DNA of 64,000 nucleotides from Stereocaulon alpinum (taxonomy: Eukaryota > Ascomycota > Lecanoromycetes > Lecanorales > Stereocaulaceae): contig JAEUBA010000012.1 of assembly GCA_018257865.1 (NCBI GenBank), positions 434,001 to 498,000 of the forward strand, written 5' to 3'. Below the pieces are notes generated by a model. That model was given only the letters and a program-made list of their open reading frames with translations. It ran no database searches and was not told where the DNA came from. Below, in pieces: positions 34,799 through 46,046 of this stretch (position 1 is its first letter; every line of letters begins with the position of its first letter). The position numbers and the translations under genes are program-made.

Positions 34799-36165
34799 AT
34801 GGTCAAAGCAGGCAAGCTACAGTCAAATCAACGCTGCAATCCTTTCGACCTAACAGCAATTCAGTCGTCTTAGGAGCTGCCGGCGGTATTGGCCAAGTAA
34901 GAAGTTTACATACAAAAGAGTGAAGCACCTTGACAGTCGCTGACCATGACACCTGTAGCCCCTCTCCCTCCTGCTAAAGGCCTGCCCTCTAGTCGACGAG
35001 CTCTCCCTCTTCGATGTCGTCAATACTCCCGGCGTCACAGCCGACCTTTCCCATATCTCTTCGATAGCCGTACGTTCTTCCTGAGCCAACTGGAGTTTCG
35101 CTGCTAAGGCAAGATAGAAAATCACCGGCTACCTCCCTGCCGATGATGGCATGGAGAAGGCTCTGACAGGAGCAGACGTCGTTGTCATTCCTGCTGGCAT
35201 TCCTCGTTGGTGCTCCAAGCTTAAACCTATAGCTCAAATGCTGATGAATTAACAGGAAAGCCTGGCATGACCCGTGACGACCTCTTTAAGATCAACGCTG
35301 GCATTGTCCGAGATCTCGTTCAGGGTATTGCAGAGAACTGCCCGAAAGCATTCATCTTGGTCATCTCCAACCCGGTCAACTCCACCGTTCCGATCGCCGC
35401 CGAGGTCATGAAGAAGGCTGGCAAATTCGACCCAAAGCGCCTTTTCGGTGTGACTACCTTGGATGTTGTTCGCGCGGAGACCTTCGTGCAGGACATTACT
35501 GGCGAGAAGGACCCCTCCAAGACCGTCATTCCGGTCATTGGCGGCCACTCTGGGGAGACCATCGTTCCTCTCTTCAGTCTCGCCAAGCCCAAAGTCAACA
35601 TCCCAGCAGACAAGCTGGCTCCCTTGATCAAGCGTGGGTGTCTCGGCTGTGAGGGGATAAACAGACGCTGATATAATTGACAGGCGTTCAATTTGGTGGT
35701 GACGAAGTCGTTGAAGCTAAAGGAGGTGCAGGTTCCGCAACCTTATCGATGGCTTACGCGGGTTTCCGGTGGGTCTGACTATGCTTCGTCCAGTGGTATA
35801 CCTGGCGTGCTAACAACGTGGGGAAGATTCGCGGAGAAGATCATCAAGGCCATGAAGGGAGAGAAGGGCATTGTCGAGCCAACATACGTCTATCTTCCAG
35901 GTGTCAACGGCGGTGATGCCGTTGCCAAAGAGACCGGTGTAGATTACTTCTCCGTACCTGTCGAGCTTGGGGTATGTGGAGACAGCATTTTAAATGCCGC
36001 TGCCTGTTGCTGACAAAATGTTAGCCCTCGGGAGCGGAGAAAGCCAACAACATTCTCTCGGAGCTAGACGATAACGAGAAGAAGCTTCTTGAAGCTTGCG
36101 TAAAGGGCTTGAAGGGCAATATTGAGAAGGGCGTTGATTTCGTTCACAATCCACCACCAAAGTGA
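34799..36165 (+). CDS. Malate dehydrogenase, cytosolic type
   Basis: Exons are 34799-34811, 34865-34896, 34959-35069, 35118-35205, 35256-35633, 35684-35768, 35827-35971 and 36025-36165, 330 aa. It starts MVKAVVLGAAGGIGQPLSLL with no presequence, so it is the cytosolic NAD-dependent enzyme rather than the mitochondrial one. The NAD loop GAAGGIGQ, substrate Arg motif GIPRKPGMTRDDL, SNPVNSTVPI, GVTTLDVVRAETF and the catalytic His in PVIGGHSGETIVP are all intact. Its role is malate-oxaloacetate exchange in shuttles and gluconeogenesis. The first coding exon is 13 nt and its intron starts GC rather than GT (34812), the accepted minor GC-AG class. Confidence 0.95.
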
Positions 36166-36570
36166 TTCACCCGGGATATGATCGTTTGTCTCTAATTCCC
36201 TTGACCCCTTTTGTTATCACGTCCCTCTCAACGAGCGTTCTTCACTTGGATTGATGGTCCACCAAAAGAGTTGTAGCCAGCATAATGCAAGCAAGATCAC
36301 TTACTGATCGGTCCGTTTTCCCAAGTAGGCTTTGATCATGTGCGGGTAACGGGTGCCACGTCTCAGGAGTGGTGCGAGGGTGGATGTTTGAGTCATAGAT
36401 TGGCAAAATAGACTTATAGACCAGCCATAGGGAATCTAAATCTATTGCAGAAGGAAAGCATGCCCTTGATGTCGAAGTGAAAGCTCGTCTAGCTCTAACC
36501 CAATCCGTTGGAACGCCATCCATGCCGCTAAAATCATTGAACATTGGCCATCTAGGCAGTGAATCGGGCA
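36166..36570. other. Convergent interval, MDH/TRS33
   Basis: 405 bp between facing stops. No gene or repeat is visible. Confidence 0.5.
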
Positions 36571-37432
36571 TCAGGATTTCGCAGTGACGGTCTTGATCTG
36601 AAATGTGGCCGCTGGAAGCTCCGAGGTCTCTGCTTGCACAGTAGCATTGATGCCCATGCTCGCCAGCCCGCCTCGAATCACACCGCAGGGAAACCAAAGG
36701 TACTCGGATAATGTCAGCATTCAGTAGGCCCCTAACATGACGTATGAATGCCTTTACCGGCTGTGCTCGTGATACCGCCTCCGAAGATGACGCCATGCTC
36801 ATACGAGAGAATGGCTTGAAGCTGTTGTCCGTAAGGACATAGACCCCCTGTAACACTCCTCGTAAACTCTCGTGTACCACTACCCCACGCTGGAGAAGCG
36901 TACCCTATGATTCGTCTTCAGATTATCAATTTGCTTCCTGAACACCAGCGTCCACATGTCCTTGCATAGAAATTTGATCACGTCCAACGTATCCGTAAAC
37001 CGTGGCCGATCTCTTGAGAACCTATCCACAACCACGCACATCAGCCTTGGTCCTGCTGCTCCTGCTCCCGTTGGGGGAGGGGGAGGGGGAGGGGGGAAGG
37101 TTTTGGTCGTTTGTCTTTCTTTGGAAAATCGTCTCCTTTCTCCTCCCTCGTATGTGAATCGTGAATCGTAAGAGTAAGAGCGCCCCTCACCTCTCGACCA
37201 GGCCCTGCCCAACTCTATACCCCAGCGTCTCTAGCCTCCGGAACGCTGCCTCCCGTTGCTCATCCTCGTCTATGGGCTTCACACCATCTCGACCTGGTAT
37301 TGAAAGGTCGCTAGCTAGTCTGTAAGCCATGGGAACCATTTCAATGAGGAGTAGATCCATGCATGAGGCGTTGAGGAAGGTCGCGTATGGGTCAGAGGCA
37401 TTGTAGGGTGGAAGCGGTGTCTCGAAGGACAT
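36571..37432 (-). CDS. TRS33: TRAPP complex subunit Trs33 (TRAPPC6)
   Basis: Exons are 37432-37191, 37021-36904, 36847-36758 and 36702-36571, 193 aa. Trs33 belongs to the Bet3-like fold family and sits in TRAPP complexes, the GEFs for Rab1 and Rab11 GTPases in ER-Golgi and Golgi traffic. Diagnostic segments are LGYRVGQGLVERFSRDRPRF with TLDVIKFLCKDMWTLVF, KTNHRGVYVLTDN, and the C-terminal YLWFPCGVIRGGLASMG with ELPAATFQIKT. Family length is about 190-270 aa. The first intron (169 bp, long for this window) contains a (CCTCCC)-rich tract upstream of its acceptor. Confidence 0.94.
37071..37097 (+). repeat. G-rich tract inside TRS33 intron 1
   Basis: Runs of five to six G separated by single A (GGGGGAGGGGGAGGGGGGAAGG-like) on the plus strand, inside the first intron of TRS33, whose transcript therefore carries a C-rich polypyrimidine tract. 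The plus strand could form a G-quadruplex. Confidence 0.8.
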
Positions 37433-37953
37433 TGAAGCGGCGGGTATGAGATGGAGAGCGTAGAGCGTGTCGTATGGGATGGTGCGGCTTTGGTGTCCGT
37501 GTAAGCGTCATGGGGGGCACGGATTGTGTGGCATGTGGTGGGAGTATGGTGGTCTACGGAGTTTCAGCTACGCGGAAAGTAAAGAAACGAGTGTGCTATA
37601 CGTAATGCTGTCCACGAACTTACATGGCTGATTTGGTAGATACGCTATTGAGGGCTGTCTAAATGCATGAGCCAGAGTAATGGGGTATGTACGCGTAAAA
37701 AGTCATCCATGGACTCCAACCTAAGAATCTAGGACTTGTAAACCTAGCACTTCGTGATCCACGTGGAATGTCCCGAAGCTCCTTGCAGATGCACCTTGCG
37801 CCCTGATGCTGCCTAGATACCTCTAGTGTACAAATGCTCGCTCCATTGCATCCGTAACGTCGTGCACCGCTCGCTTGAAAGCGAAATGGCGCTGAAAACA
37901 TGAAATCAACGTCCAGGGCCCAGAAATTCCTAGACTACCTAGATCTATCGGTT
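37433..37953. other. Intergenic, TRS33 upstream
   Basis: 521 bp between tandem minus-strand genes. No ORF with recognisable features and no repeat. Confidence 0.45.
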
Positions 37954-40035
37954 TCACGAAGCATGGCCGTAGTCTTGCAAATAAGTAGGGGGTGCGAATG
38001 GATTGGAAGCCTGCGATCTTGGAGCTCCACTATTGACTCCGTTCTGCCTCAGTGGCACATTTTCGAGCCCCGGGAATTTGGGTATGCCACTGGAGGACTT
38101 ATGAACAAGCAGTCTTTTCGCAGGTCTTGGTGGCTCATCGTCCTCGTCGCTGCTCAAAGTAAGATCGACTACTTGGCCTACTGAGCGCTTGTTACTGGAT
38201 TGATTTGGAGGTGCCGCCGAAGAAGTGGATTGTTCTCTCGACGAGATTGGTGGTGTCCCCATGAGTCCGGGCTCACGATTGAACTCGGTCTTCACTGAGG
38301 CGAGCCGTGGCATATCTCGAATCTCTACTAGATCGTCTTCGCCATCGCTACTGGTGCGGCCATTTGTCCTTGGTGGCGAAGGAGCACTGCCCGAGGTATG
38401 GGACCATTTACCATCTGGCTCAATGGTGACCTGGTCGACGGATTTTGGTGTTGATTGCAGAATATCATCTACGTACCTAGGGCACTCGTCAGCTCAAACA
38501 ACGAACGGCTGCACAACATGACATACTGATCGACCTGTAAGTGCTCATATGCAACGGCCTTGTTGCAGACTGGACATGTCCAAGTCGGAGCTTGCTCTTG
38601 AAGCTGCAGAAACGAAGTTGCGTCGAAACACTGATTATGACTGCAGATGGAAGAACGGCATGGTATATCGATTCTTAACGTCGACAGTGGACATTTCAAC
38701 GACATAATAGAGGAAGTGGCCACTATGTCGGCGTCGTCTGCTCTGCTGATCACTGGGAATTGTATTTAGTAAGCAAGGTATTGGACCCTACAGTATGAAC
38801 GACATACTCTCACGGATGACTTGCTCCTTAGAGATGGTCTTGCCAGACTTGAGCTTAGATACCAAGTCTTCCACGGGATGACTTTTGACTAGATTGACTA
38901 CCATAAGGTACTTCTACTTCTTCATTAGTATGGCTCAACGCTACGCACGCCCTGTAAAGCCAGCATGCTAAACAAGAGGATCCAGCGGCAAAACCACCCA
39001 CCTTTTTCGTAAGCGCGTACGTAAGCACCATCTCATTCCTATAGCCTGCTCTAGCTCGGAGCAAAGTCGTGATATCAGCAGGTCTTGTTGTCCCTGGCTT
39101 GTTCTTGAGGCCCCTTAGGTTTGCCTTCACTTCGTCTTGGTTGATTTTGATCTCGACTTGGTAGGGAAACTCGATGTCGACCCGCGAGAAGGGTGACATA
39201 GGGTCCGCCGCACAGTAAATCATTACTTTTGTGGATGGATCCGTAGTAAGTCTCTCGGCGATATCAGATCGAAGGTTGATCTGCGCTTCGACATTATCTC
39301 GCGTGGTCTCCCGGACTGAAACTTTGTGATTAATCACAAGTGTCAAAAAGCTGGGTATCACACATTCGGAGATATTGGAAGATCAACATACCTTTACACT
39401 CGAGGACTGGCGTCAGAGGCTCTACCACGGTATAGAAAGGACTAGATTTGAATTGCGGAGCTCCTACATGCCTGTTAGACAAGCCAAATAAAGACGAGCC
39501 GGTGGGGCCATACTCGGCCCTGATCCGTTCATGTTCGTGGGTATGCCGGGTGCTCCAGGTCTCACAGAGCTGCTGCTGAACGAGTGCTGGTATTGACTAG
39601 GTAGGTGGGGTGGATTGTTAGGGTGTGCTCGAGCGGCGGCAGGGGAGGGGGATAAGCCAGTGGCAGTGGCATTGGCATCTGGATGGAAGACCAGATGCCT
39701 CAGGTGACTGAAGGATTCCAAGTTATTGCCTTGCGCATAACGGCGGAGCTCTGTGTGTTAAAGCCCCGGGTGTCAGCGCTCCAGGTGTCTCTCACAGGTA
39801 CAACGAGAAAATTGAGAATGATAGTCCTGCGTCCTCACGCTTCGGTCGCATCGCACAAGTGAACGTAGAACCGTAAAAACAGAGACTCACGATCAATGAT
39901 TCGCGTTTGCAGAGTAGCCTTTGCACCAGAGACAGGTAACCCTTCCTTTTTCAATATTTGCTTCAGCTGATTGTTTACGAGCGTCTTGACTCTTGCAATT
40001 GTGGCATCAGAGCTGGCTGGGTCAACCGAAGCCAT
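37954..40035 (-). CDS. SIZ1: SIZ/PIAS-type SUMO E3 ligase
   Basis: Exons are 40035-39891, 39750-39496, 39463-39392, 39321-39002, 38910-38808, 38752-38527 and 38476-37954, 547 aa. Domains in order: an N-terminal SAP DNA-binding helix-turn-helix (about 10-48, VNNQLKQILKKEGLPVSGAK), a linker, a PINIT domain (about 130-290), and an SP-RING (about 310-365) with CPLSTLRIDIPCRS, CSHNQCFD and WTCPVCNKA. The tail holds a SUMO-interacting motif, VVDLTLSSDEDDE. The protein would transfer SUMO from Ubc9 to chromatin substrates. The exon 6-7 junction uses CA|GTATGT and TAG|G, giving QYVDDIL. Siz1 versus a single PIAS orthologue cannot be distinguished here. Confidence 0.92.
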
Positions 40036-40539
40036 CTTGGTGGGGAATATTGTCCGGAGGTCAGCAGAGCACGCTCTTCACCCGGAGGGGGCGCTGGCGA
40101 AGGACTTGATATCGCCACAGTGACATGTATGGGAACTTGGAGTTGTAGTAACTAGGAGTCCAGTTGAATATCCGGGTTAGAGCTTGAGAAGAGGGGCCTC
40201 AGGGGTTGATACAGTGTTGAGGATTTCGGTGGAAACAAGATCAGTTTGAAAGGCAACATTTGTATGAGTGCGGCCTGATTCCGAACGGGAATAAAGGACT
40301 TGGCGTCACATCTGCTTCTTTTCATCCACTTCAACCTTCACTTTGGACTCACATCATATGACAGCTTAGGGAGGCTTGTATTGTTCAACTCTACAAAATA
40401 ACCTCGTCTATTTGCAACGTTCGGTACGAATCCGCCAGGACTACAATCTCCGAAGGAATTACACATTCGCAATCTTCCAGTCAATCACTTCCTAGCTGCT
40501 ACAGTACAACTTGGCGTTCTGAATGGGAGCGATTGGAAC
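40036..40539. promoter_or_regulatory. Divergent promoter region, SIZ/YBL028C-like gene
   Basis: 504 bp between divergent start codons. No ORF, no repeat. No site can be named. Confidence 0.4.
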
Positions 40540-41092
40540 ATGGCGAAAGGTCTACGTTCGAGTCGGAACAAGGCCAACAACTTAAAGCTACGATCCAAGA
40601 TCTTTGGTCCAGTCGAGGATGCGAGGAAGGAGCGTCTGTCCGCGAAATTGCTTGAACTGGCTTCAAAGCCAAAAGAAAAGACAGAAGATGATACTGAAAT
40701 GGTAGATGACGGTAAAGGTCGGCACCATTTGCTCATTTGCCACCAGGTCACCTGCCTTCCTGCTGACCCCTAGGCACTCATCAGACTCGAAACGGCCAAA
40801 CGAAAGAGAAGTGGAAGCGGACTTGCCTGCAAGCGAAGAGGGTAAGAGCAGAATCGGTCAATGCAATTGACATCTTTGGCAAGGCTAACATTCTGTGCTA
40901 CCAGAGATGGATCTTGACCGAGCGAAGAATTCTACAAATGCTACAGATTCGGGGTCAAGGGGTAGTGGGAGGATACAGAAGAGAGGGCGAAGCAAAGCGA
41001 GAGCTGCGATGGTGTTCCCAGTCTACAAAAAGGGAAGGAGAGTGGGGCCACAATTGAATAAGAGGCAGAGACGGAAGAGTCTGAGGCCTTGA
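40540..41092 (+). CDS. YBL028C-like nucleolar protein (DUF2423)
   Basis: Exons are 40540-40711, 40785-40841 and 40905-41092, 138 aa. The N-terminal 50 residues (MAKGLRSSRNKANNLKLRSK, IFGPVEDARKERLSAKLLEL) match the DUF2423/LLP-like family of small basic nucleolar proteins linked to 60S subunit maturation. The middle is acidic and the C-terminus KARAAMVFPVYKKG with a final Lys/Arg run is also conserved. The first intron acceptor was set at 40784 (ATCAG) because the nearer CCTAG at 40773 gives the wrong frame. Role is inferred from the family only. Confidence 0.85.
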
Positions 41093-41568
41093 TCTGGTTT
41101 TGCACACATAGTTGCAAGGTGTTCGGCGCATGAACGGATAAACTTTGCAGAATTTTGCTCAATGCGAAAGCCACTCACTCGAAATGCGAACTCTTGCTGA
41201 ATCCATTCATGAGCTTGTGGCAGCATTTGTCTACCACCTGTAACGGTGCCTCATCTCCTAGTGTCGATTCTTGATAGAGGGCACTGCGCAAAGTGCAATC
41301 CTATTGATAAGGTTCGCCATGTGGGGCCTCGGCTAAGGCTGGCGGGAGATCCACGTCGCCGTTGACCTTAAATGCACGCCTTAATTTTCCGCAAGGGGAG
41401 ACTAGCATTTCTCCGTCTACAATAGGAGGACATTCAATGTCTTCTGCTATACAAGTGATACATGAGCGTCGTCGACTCAAGCGCGATTTCCGATACAACA
41501 AGAACTCCCTTTGCATATTCTATGGAACGGTGGCATAACCATCCGAAAGCATCAAGCATGCTTGTACA
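41093..41568. other. Intergenic, upstream of LAS21
   Basis: 476 bp between tandem genes. A minus-strand frame at 41516-41301 is open but shows no family features. Nothing else is seen. Confidence 0.45.
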
Positions 41569-44500
41569 ATGTTGCCCAGATTCGCAATACTGCTGCTAAT
41601 CATCGCAAACCTGCTGATACCCATTGCAATCTCGGTCTTTGCCACAGGTTTCTTTCCATACAAGCCATTTGTTCCTGGGAGAGCTTCCTTCGCAGATGGC
41701 AACGATGGTCGCAGGCATGCATCCGCTCCCTTTGATAAAGTCGTTTTCATGGTCGTTGACGCGCTCAGAAGGTTAAACTCCCATAAACTGATATCGCGTC
41801 AATGCTAACGTTGACAGTGACTTTGTCTACTCCCGTAATTCTGGCTTCAATTTTACACAGAGGTAAGTCAACGCGCCTTTGTAGATTTGTTGAGAGCTGA
41901 TCTACGTATGCCAGTCTTATTCGTTCCGGCGCAGCAATGCCTTTCACAGCCCATGCTACATCTCCCACAATTACAATGCCTCGAGTCAAAGCAATAACCA
42001 CCGGATCCATCCCTTCCTTCCTAGATGTGATCCTCAACTTCGCCGAATCCGACACAACGTCCAGCTTGGCAAACCAGGATACCTGGCTTTCGCAACTTAA
42101 TGACAAGTCCGGGGGAAAGCTGGTCATGTACGGGGATGATACATGGCTGAAACTGTTTCCTAATATGTTCTCTCGTACCGACGGTACATCGAGTTTCTTC
42201 GTTTCGGTCAGTGGCACTTCGTTGAACAGCTGTACGATAGACATAGCAATACTGAGAAGGTATTTCCAGGATTTTACTGAAGTGGACACTAACGTGACAA
42301 GGCATGTGCCATTGGAGCTGAAACAGAGTGACTGGAATGGCATGATCATGCATTACCTTGGACTAGATCACATCGGGCATAAGTCAGGTCCCAGGAGGTA
42401 ATATATTAGCATAGGAAATAAGCCCAACCAACATTGACTCAAATGACAGTCCCCATATGGTCCCGAAGCAGACGGAAATGGACGGCATAGTCAAGCAGAT
42501 CTATCAATCTATCGAATCCGAGAAACATCTGCAATCCACCCTTCTCATCCTGTGCGGCGATCACGGCATGAACGACGCTGGCAATCACGGAGGCTCCTCA
42601 GAAGGCGAGACATCTCCGGCCCTGGTCTTCCTATCCCCCAAGCTCCAAACCATTTCCAAGGGCTACAAGTGCCCACTTACCGTACCAGAGTCCACGTATG
42701 GGTATTATAAAGCAGTGGAGCAGTCAGACATTGTGCCTACCCTTGCTGGGCTGCTCGGCTTTCCAGTCCCACTAAATAACCTCGGTATCTTCATACCAGA
42801 ATTTCTAGACTTCTGGAGTCAGGGTTGGTTTGACCAAACGATTCTGGTCCGTGAAGGACTTGTTGCTAACCGCCTTCACAGACGACCAGGTAAGTCTTGT
42901 GTACGAGAACGCTCAACAAATCTTGGATGTTGTTCGCGGGACTTTCCCAGGTTTGTTATTCGATGGCGCAGCCGGCACGGACTGCATGTTATCACAATCC
43001 GATGGTGAGGTTCTGAGCTGTCTATGGTCAAAAGCAGCCAGTACTGTGAACGATCCGGGTCAAAAGGACTCTAACACGGCCTTGCAAGCATTGACAGAAG
43101 TAAGTAGAATCCCGCTTCCGATCAAACCAAACTCTAAGTCCTGCTTAGTTCGCGAAACGTGCGCAAGACATCATGAGCGGCACTGCCAGCAATTACGATC
43201 TTGGGAGACTCAAAATCGGTATTCTTCTTGCTGCGGTGGCAACTGTGGCAAGTCTAGCAACAGTTTTTACAGTCTTGCTGAATGCGCGTTCGACTGGAAT
43301 TTGGACTTTCTCCTTAACGATTGTATATGGAGTTATGATGTTCGCAAGCAGCTATGTTGAGGAGGAACATCACTTCTGGTACTGGGTGTCTTCCGGCTGG
43401 CTTGGCTGGCTCTTCTTCAAGCAGTAGGATAAAGACCCACCCTGAAAGTGGTTAGAACTAATGCCACATAGACTCAACACTGGAGAAATCAAGGGCCTTT
43501 ACCAAGGCTGCTTCGTCATTCCGCTCTTCGCAATTCTGCGTGTGATTCGGACCTGGAACCAAACAGGACAGAAGCATGCTGGTGAGCCAGACATTGCTAA
43601 GACACTACTTCCTGCCCACAACTTCGTGTTATGGGCCCTGGTTCTAGCAACCTATCTAGACGTTGTCCAAAGACTGTCGAGGAGAGCTGTTCCATGGGCA
43701 TCCCGCCAATTGTCATCAGCCGCTGCCTTCGCTTTGGGTATTGCGTCTCTTGGATTCAAGTTTGCTTTCACACAGGCAGACGCTCCGGAACTCTTGGAAG
43801 GTCTCCACTCTCTCGTTCTAGTACCAACAGAGGAAGCATCCTTGGTAGCTCAGGCGAGAGCTGTCTTCTTCAGCATCTTCATCCTACTACTTCTTACTAG
43901 CTCTCCCATCATCTACCAAAAATGGTTCTACCGTGGAAAGTTTGAGGGTAGGACATGATGTCAAGACTCTGTACCAGTAGCGCATATGCTAATGAGTTTA
44001 ATACTAGATGTATTACAGCCTCTCCACGATCTCTTCACACTCTTCCTCATGACACAGTCGCGAGCTACCAACATTCCGCTATTCCTTCTATTAGAGCTGC
44101 AGTTTTATTTCCTAGGCTGGCTAGAACTGCTTCCCCTTGAGCTGACATTGACCTCGCTGCTATTCCAGTACGCCTCCTTCTTCGCCTTCGGAGGATCTAA
44201 CGCTATCTCGTCGGTCGACCTATCCAATGCCTACAATGGCATTGCGGGGTACAATGTCATAGCTGTGGGTATATTGACCTTCTGTGGGAACTGGGCAGGC
44301 TCTTTGTGGTGGACCTCGGCCACGGCGTTACTGTTGTCCAGGCATCGGAGGCAAGGGCAGTGGGAAACGTGGGGTCGGCATACAGCAACGCTTACTACCT
44401 TCGTCTCGAGTAGTGTCCTTTTCGTGATGCTCGCATGTACCGCGTTGAGGACACATCTATTCATATGGACCGTTTTCTCCCCCAAGTATTTGTATAGCAT

Positions 44501-44576
44501 GGCGTGGAGCATGGGCCAGCATATCTGTATCAGCATTGGACTTGGTAGTCTACTTTTTTGGACAGGCACTTGGTAG
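41569..44576 (+). CDS. LAS21: GPI ethanolamine phosphate transferase 2
   Basis: Exons are 41569-41771, 41818-41862, 41915-42397, 42450-42823, 42882-43099, 43149-43423, 43472-43947 and 44008-44576, 880 aa. Las21/Gpi7 adds ethanolamine phosphate to the second mannose of GPI anchors in the ER. The N-terminal signal anchor is hydrophobic. The luminal alkaline-phosphatase-like domain shows VVDALRSDFVYS, the nucleophile region PTITMPRVKAITTGS, GLDHIGHKSGP and LCGDHGMNDAGNHGG, which supply the metal ligands. The second half is a run of about ten hydrophobic segments. Start at 41569 because it directly precedes the anchor. All eight exons join in phase. Confidence 0.94.
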
Positions 44577-44681
44577 ATACCCTCTTCGAGTGGATGATAG
44601 CTTTTAGTAGAGGCTGAACGACCCGAGTACCCCAACCTCCCCAGTAATGTATGTAATTTCCCATGGCAGGACTTAAGTCAC

Positions 44682-45438
44682 TTAGTCCAGGCCATGGAAT
44701 AATTCATCGATGGGGTTCGCAGGCTTCCTCTTCTGCTTCTTAGCAATCATCGGGGTAGCTTTGAGCCTACTGACAATCGGTGCTGATCCGTCTTGATTAC
44801 GCAGTGGAATTGGTGGGTCGTTGACATTCTCAGACTGACCCGTAGCTTCTATCTCACGGCCTTGTGCTGGCTGCTGTACATCCTTGACCGTTTGAGAACC
44901 CGATAACTCGGTACTAGAAAGCTTGGGGTCCTTTGGCTCAGATGCGATAGCTGTGGACCTCCCCACAGCTTCTCCCAGGTCTTCGGAAAGCTCCGCTACA
45001 TGATCGTACTTGCTGATCATAGGCACCACTTCAGTCTCCATGGGCTCTTCTGCTTCCTCGCTACCTGTACCAATGACACTCTGCGTCTTAGCAAGCTCCG
45101 CTAACAGGGTAAGACCAAGAGCCGAGAACTGATTATCTCGGATGAGTTGAGTAAAGGCCCTACAATAGGTCAGCCTGTGACAAAGCCCACCAAACGGCAG
45201 ATAATGTAGCCGCTCACACGTAGCATTTAGGCAGCAAGTTTACCCTCATGTACTCCATACGGGCTCGGGTACGCTTTGTATCTTTGCGCTCCAGTTCTTT
45301 GACCAACTTCCCAACGCAGCGCTTGAGCATCGCTAGCCATTTCCACCAAGTACTTTGGCGGTGCTGATTCTTATTGCGATGGTGTATCAATTGGAGGATT
45401 CTACTCACAGCTTGCAATTGAACGACTTCAATCTCCAT
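44682..45438 (-). CDS. RMP1: RNase MRP protein subunit Rmp1
   Basis: Exons are 45438-45218 and 45159-44682, 232 aa. Rmp1 is specific to RNase MRP, which cuts pre-rRNA at site A3, and is absent from RNase P. The conserved domain spans about residues 10-110: LIHHRNKNQHRQSTWWKWLAML, then LPKCYVAFTQLIRDNQFSAL with LGLTLLAELAKT. The remainder is acidic and low-complexity, ending KKQKRKPANPIDELFHGLD with a basic patch. It converges on LAS21 with 105 bp between stops. Confidence 0.9.
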
Positions 45439-46046
45439 CTTTGTACCCAGGATGTCCGAGTCCCATACTGTTGCAGACTGCCTACTTATCGAAGACTGGT
45501 GGCGTCAAAGTTTGAAACGAGCGAATATCTACCTCCACCTTGGGGGAACTATCAGCCTAACGCTACACGAGTAAGATCGTATACTCGAGAACAAGGGTAC
45601 AAAGCCTTTAGCGCTTGGATACAGACATTATGATGAGACTGCATGTTTGTGCTTTCCACTCTATAAGCTATCTAATTGTAGTGCAAATGAGGCCTTGTGC
45701 CTCCCTATTTCTCTCTAGCGAAGAAGCCCCAATATCACCAAACCACCAGACCACCAAACATCCGAAGTATCCCCCCTTGAAGCAAAACCTACCAGCGAGA
45801 GAAGTAAACTGTAACAGTGCTTCTTCAACATATCAAGGCCGCCAACTCGATCTCATATACAACGGAGACGAAATTTTCCTCTTTCTCAACATCGTCAACA
45901 GCATATCCTTCTCTGACAACCCCTCACACATTCCACTCTACGTATCCATCAACGTAGACCGAAACCGAAATCAACCTTACACATTCAAGCCATCAAGTTG
46001 TAGAAGTCCGAGCCTGGGTTGATCATGCGACCAGACCATTAAAGAC
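45439..46046. other. Intergenic, RMP1 upstream/MEI2 downstream
   Basis: 608 bp between tandem minus-strand genes. Frames here (for example 45615-46022 plus) look non-coding. No repeat. Confidence 0.45.

Noticed and set aside
24357..45438. Secondary-metabolite or effector gene cluster
   Set aside because: All recognised genes in this part are conserved housekeeping or regulatory genes; no synthase, P450 set, transporter pair or small secreted Cys-rich protein was found.
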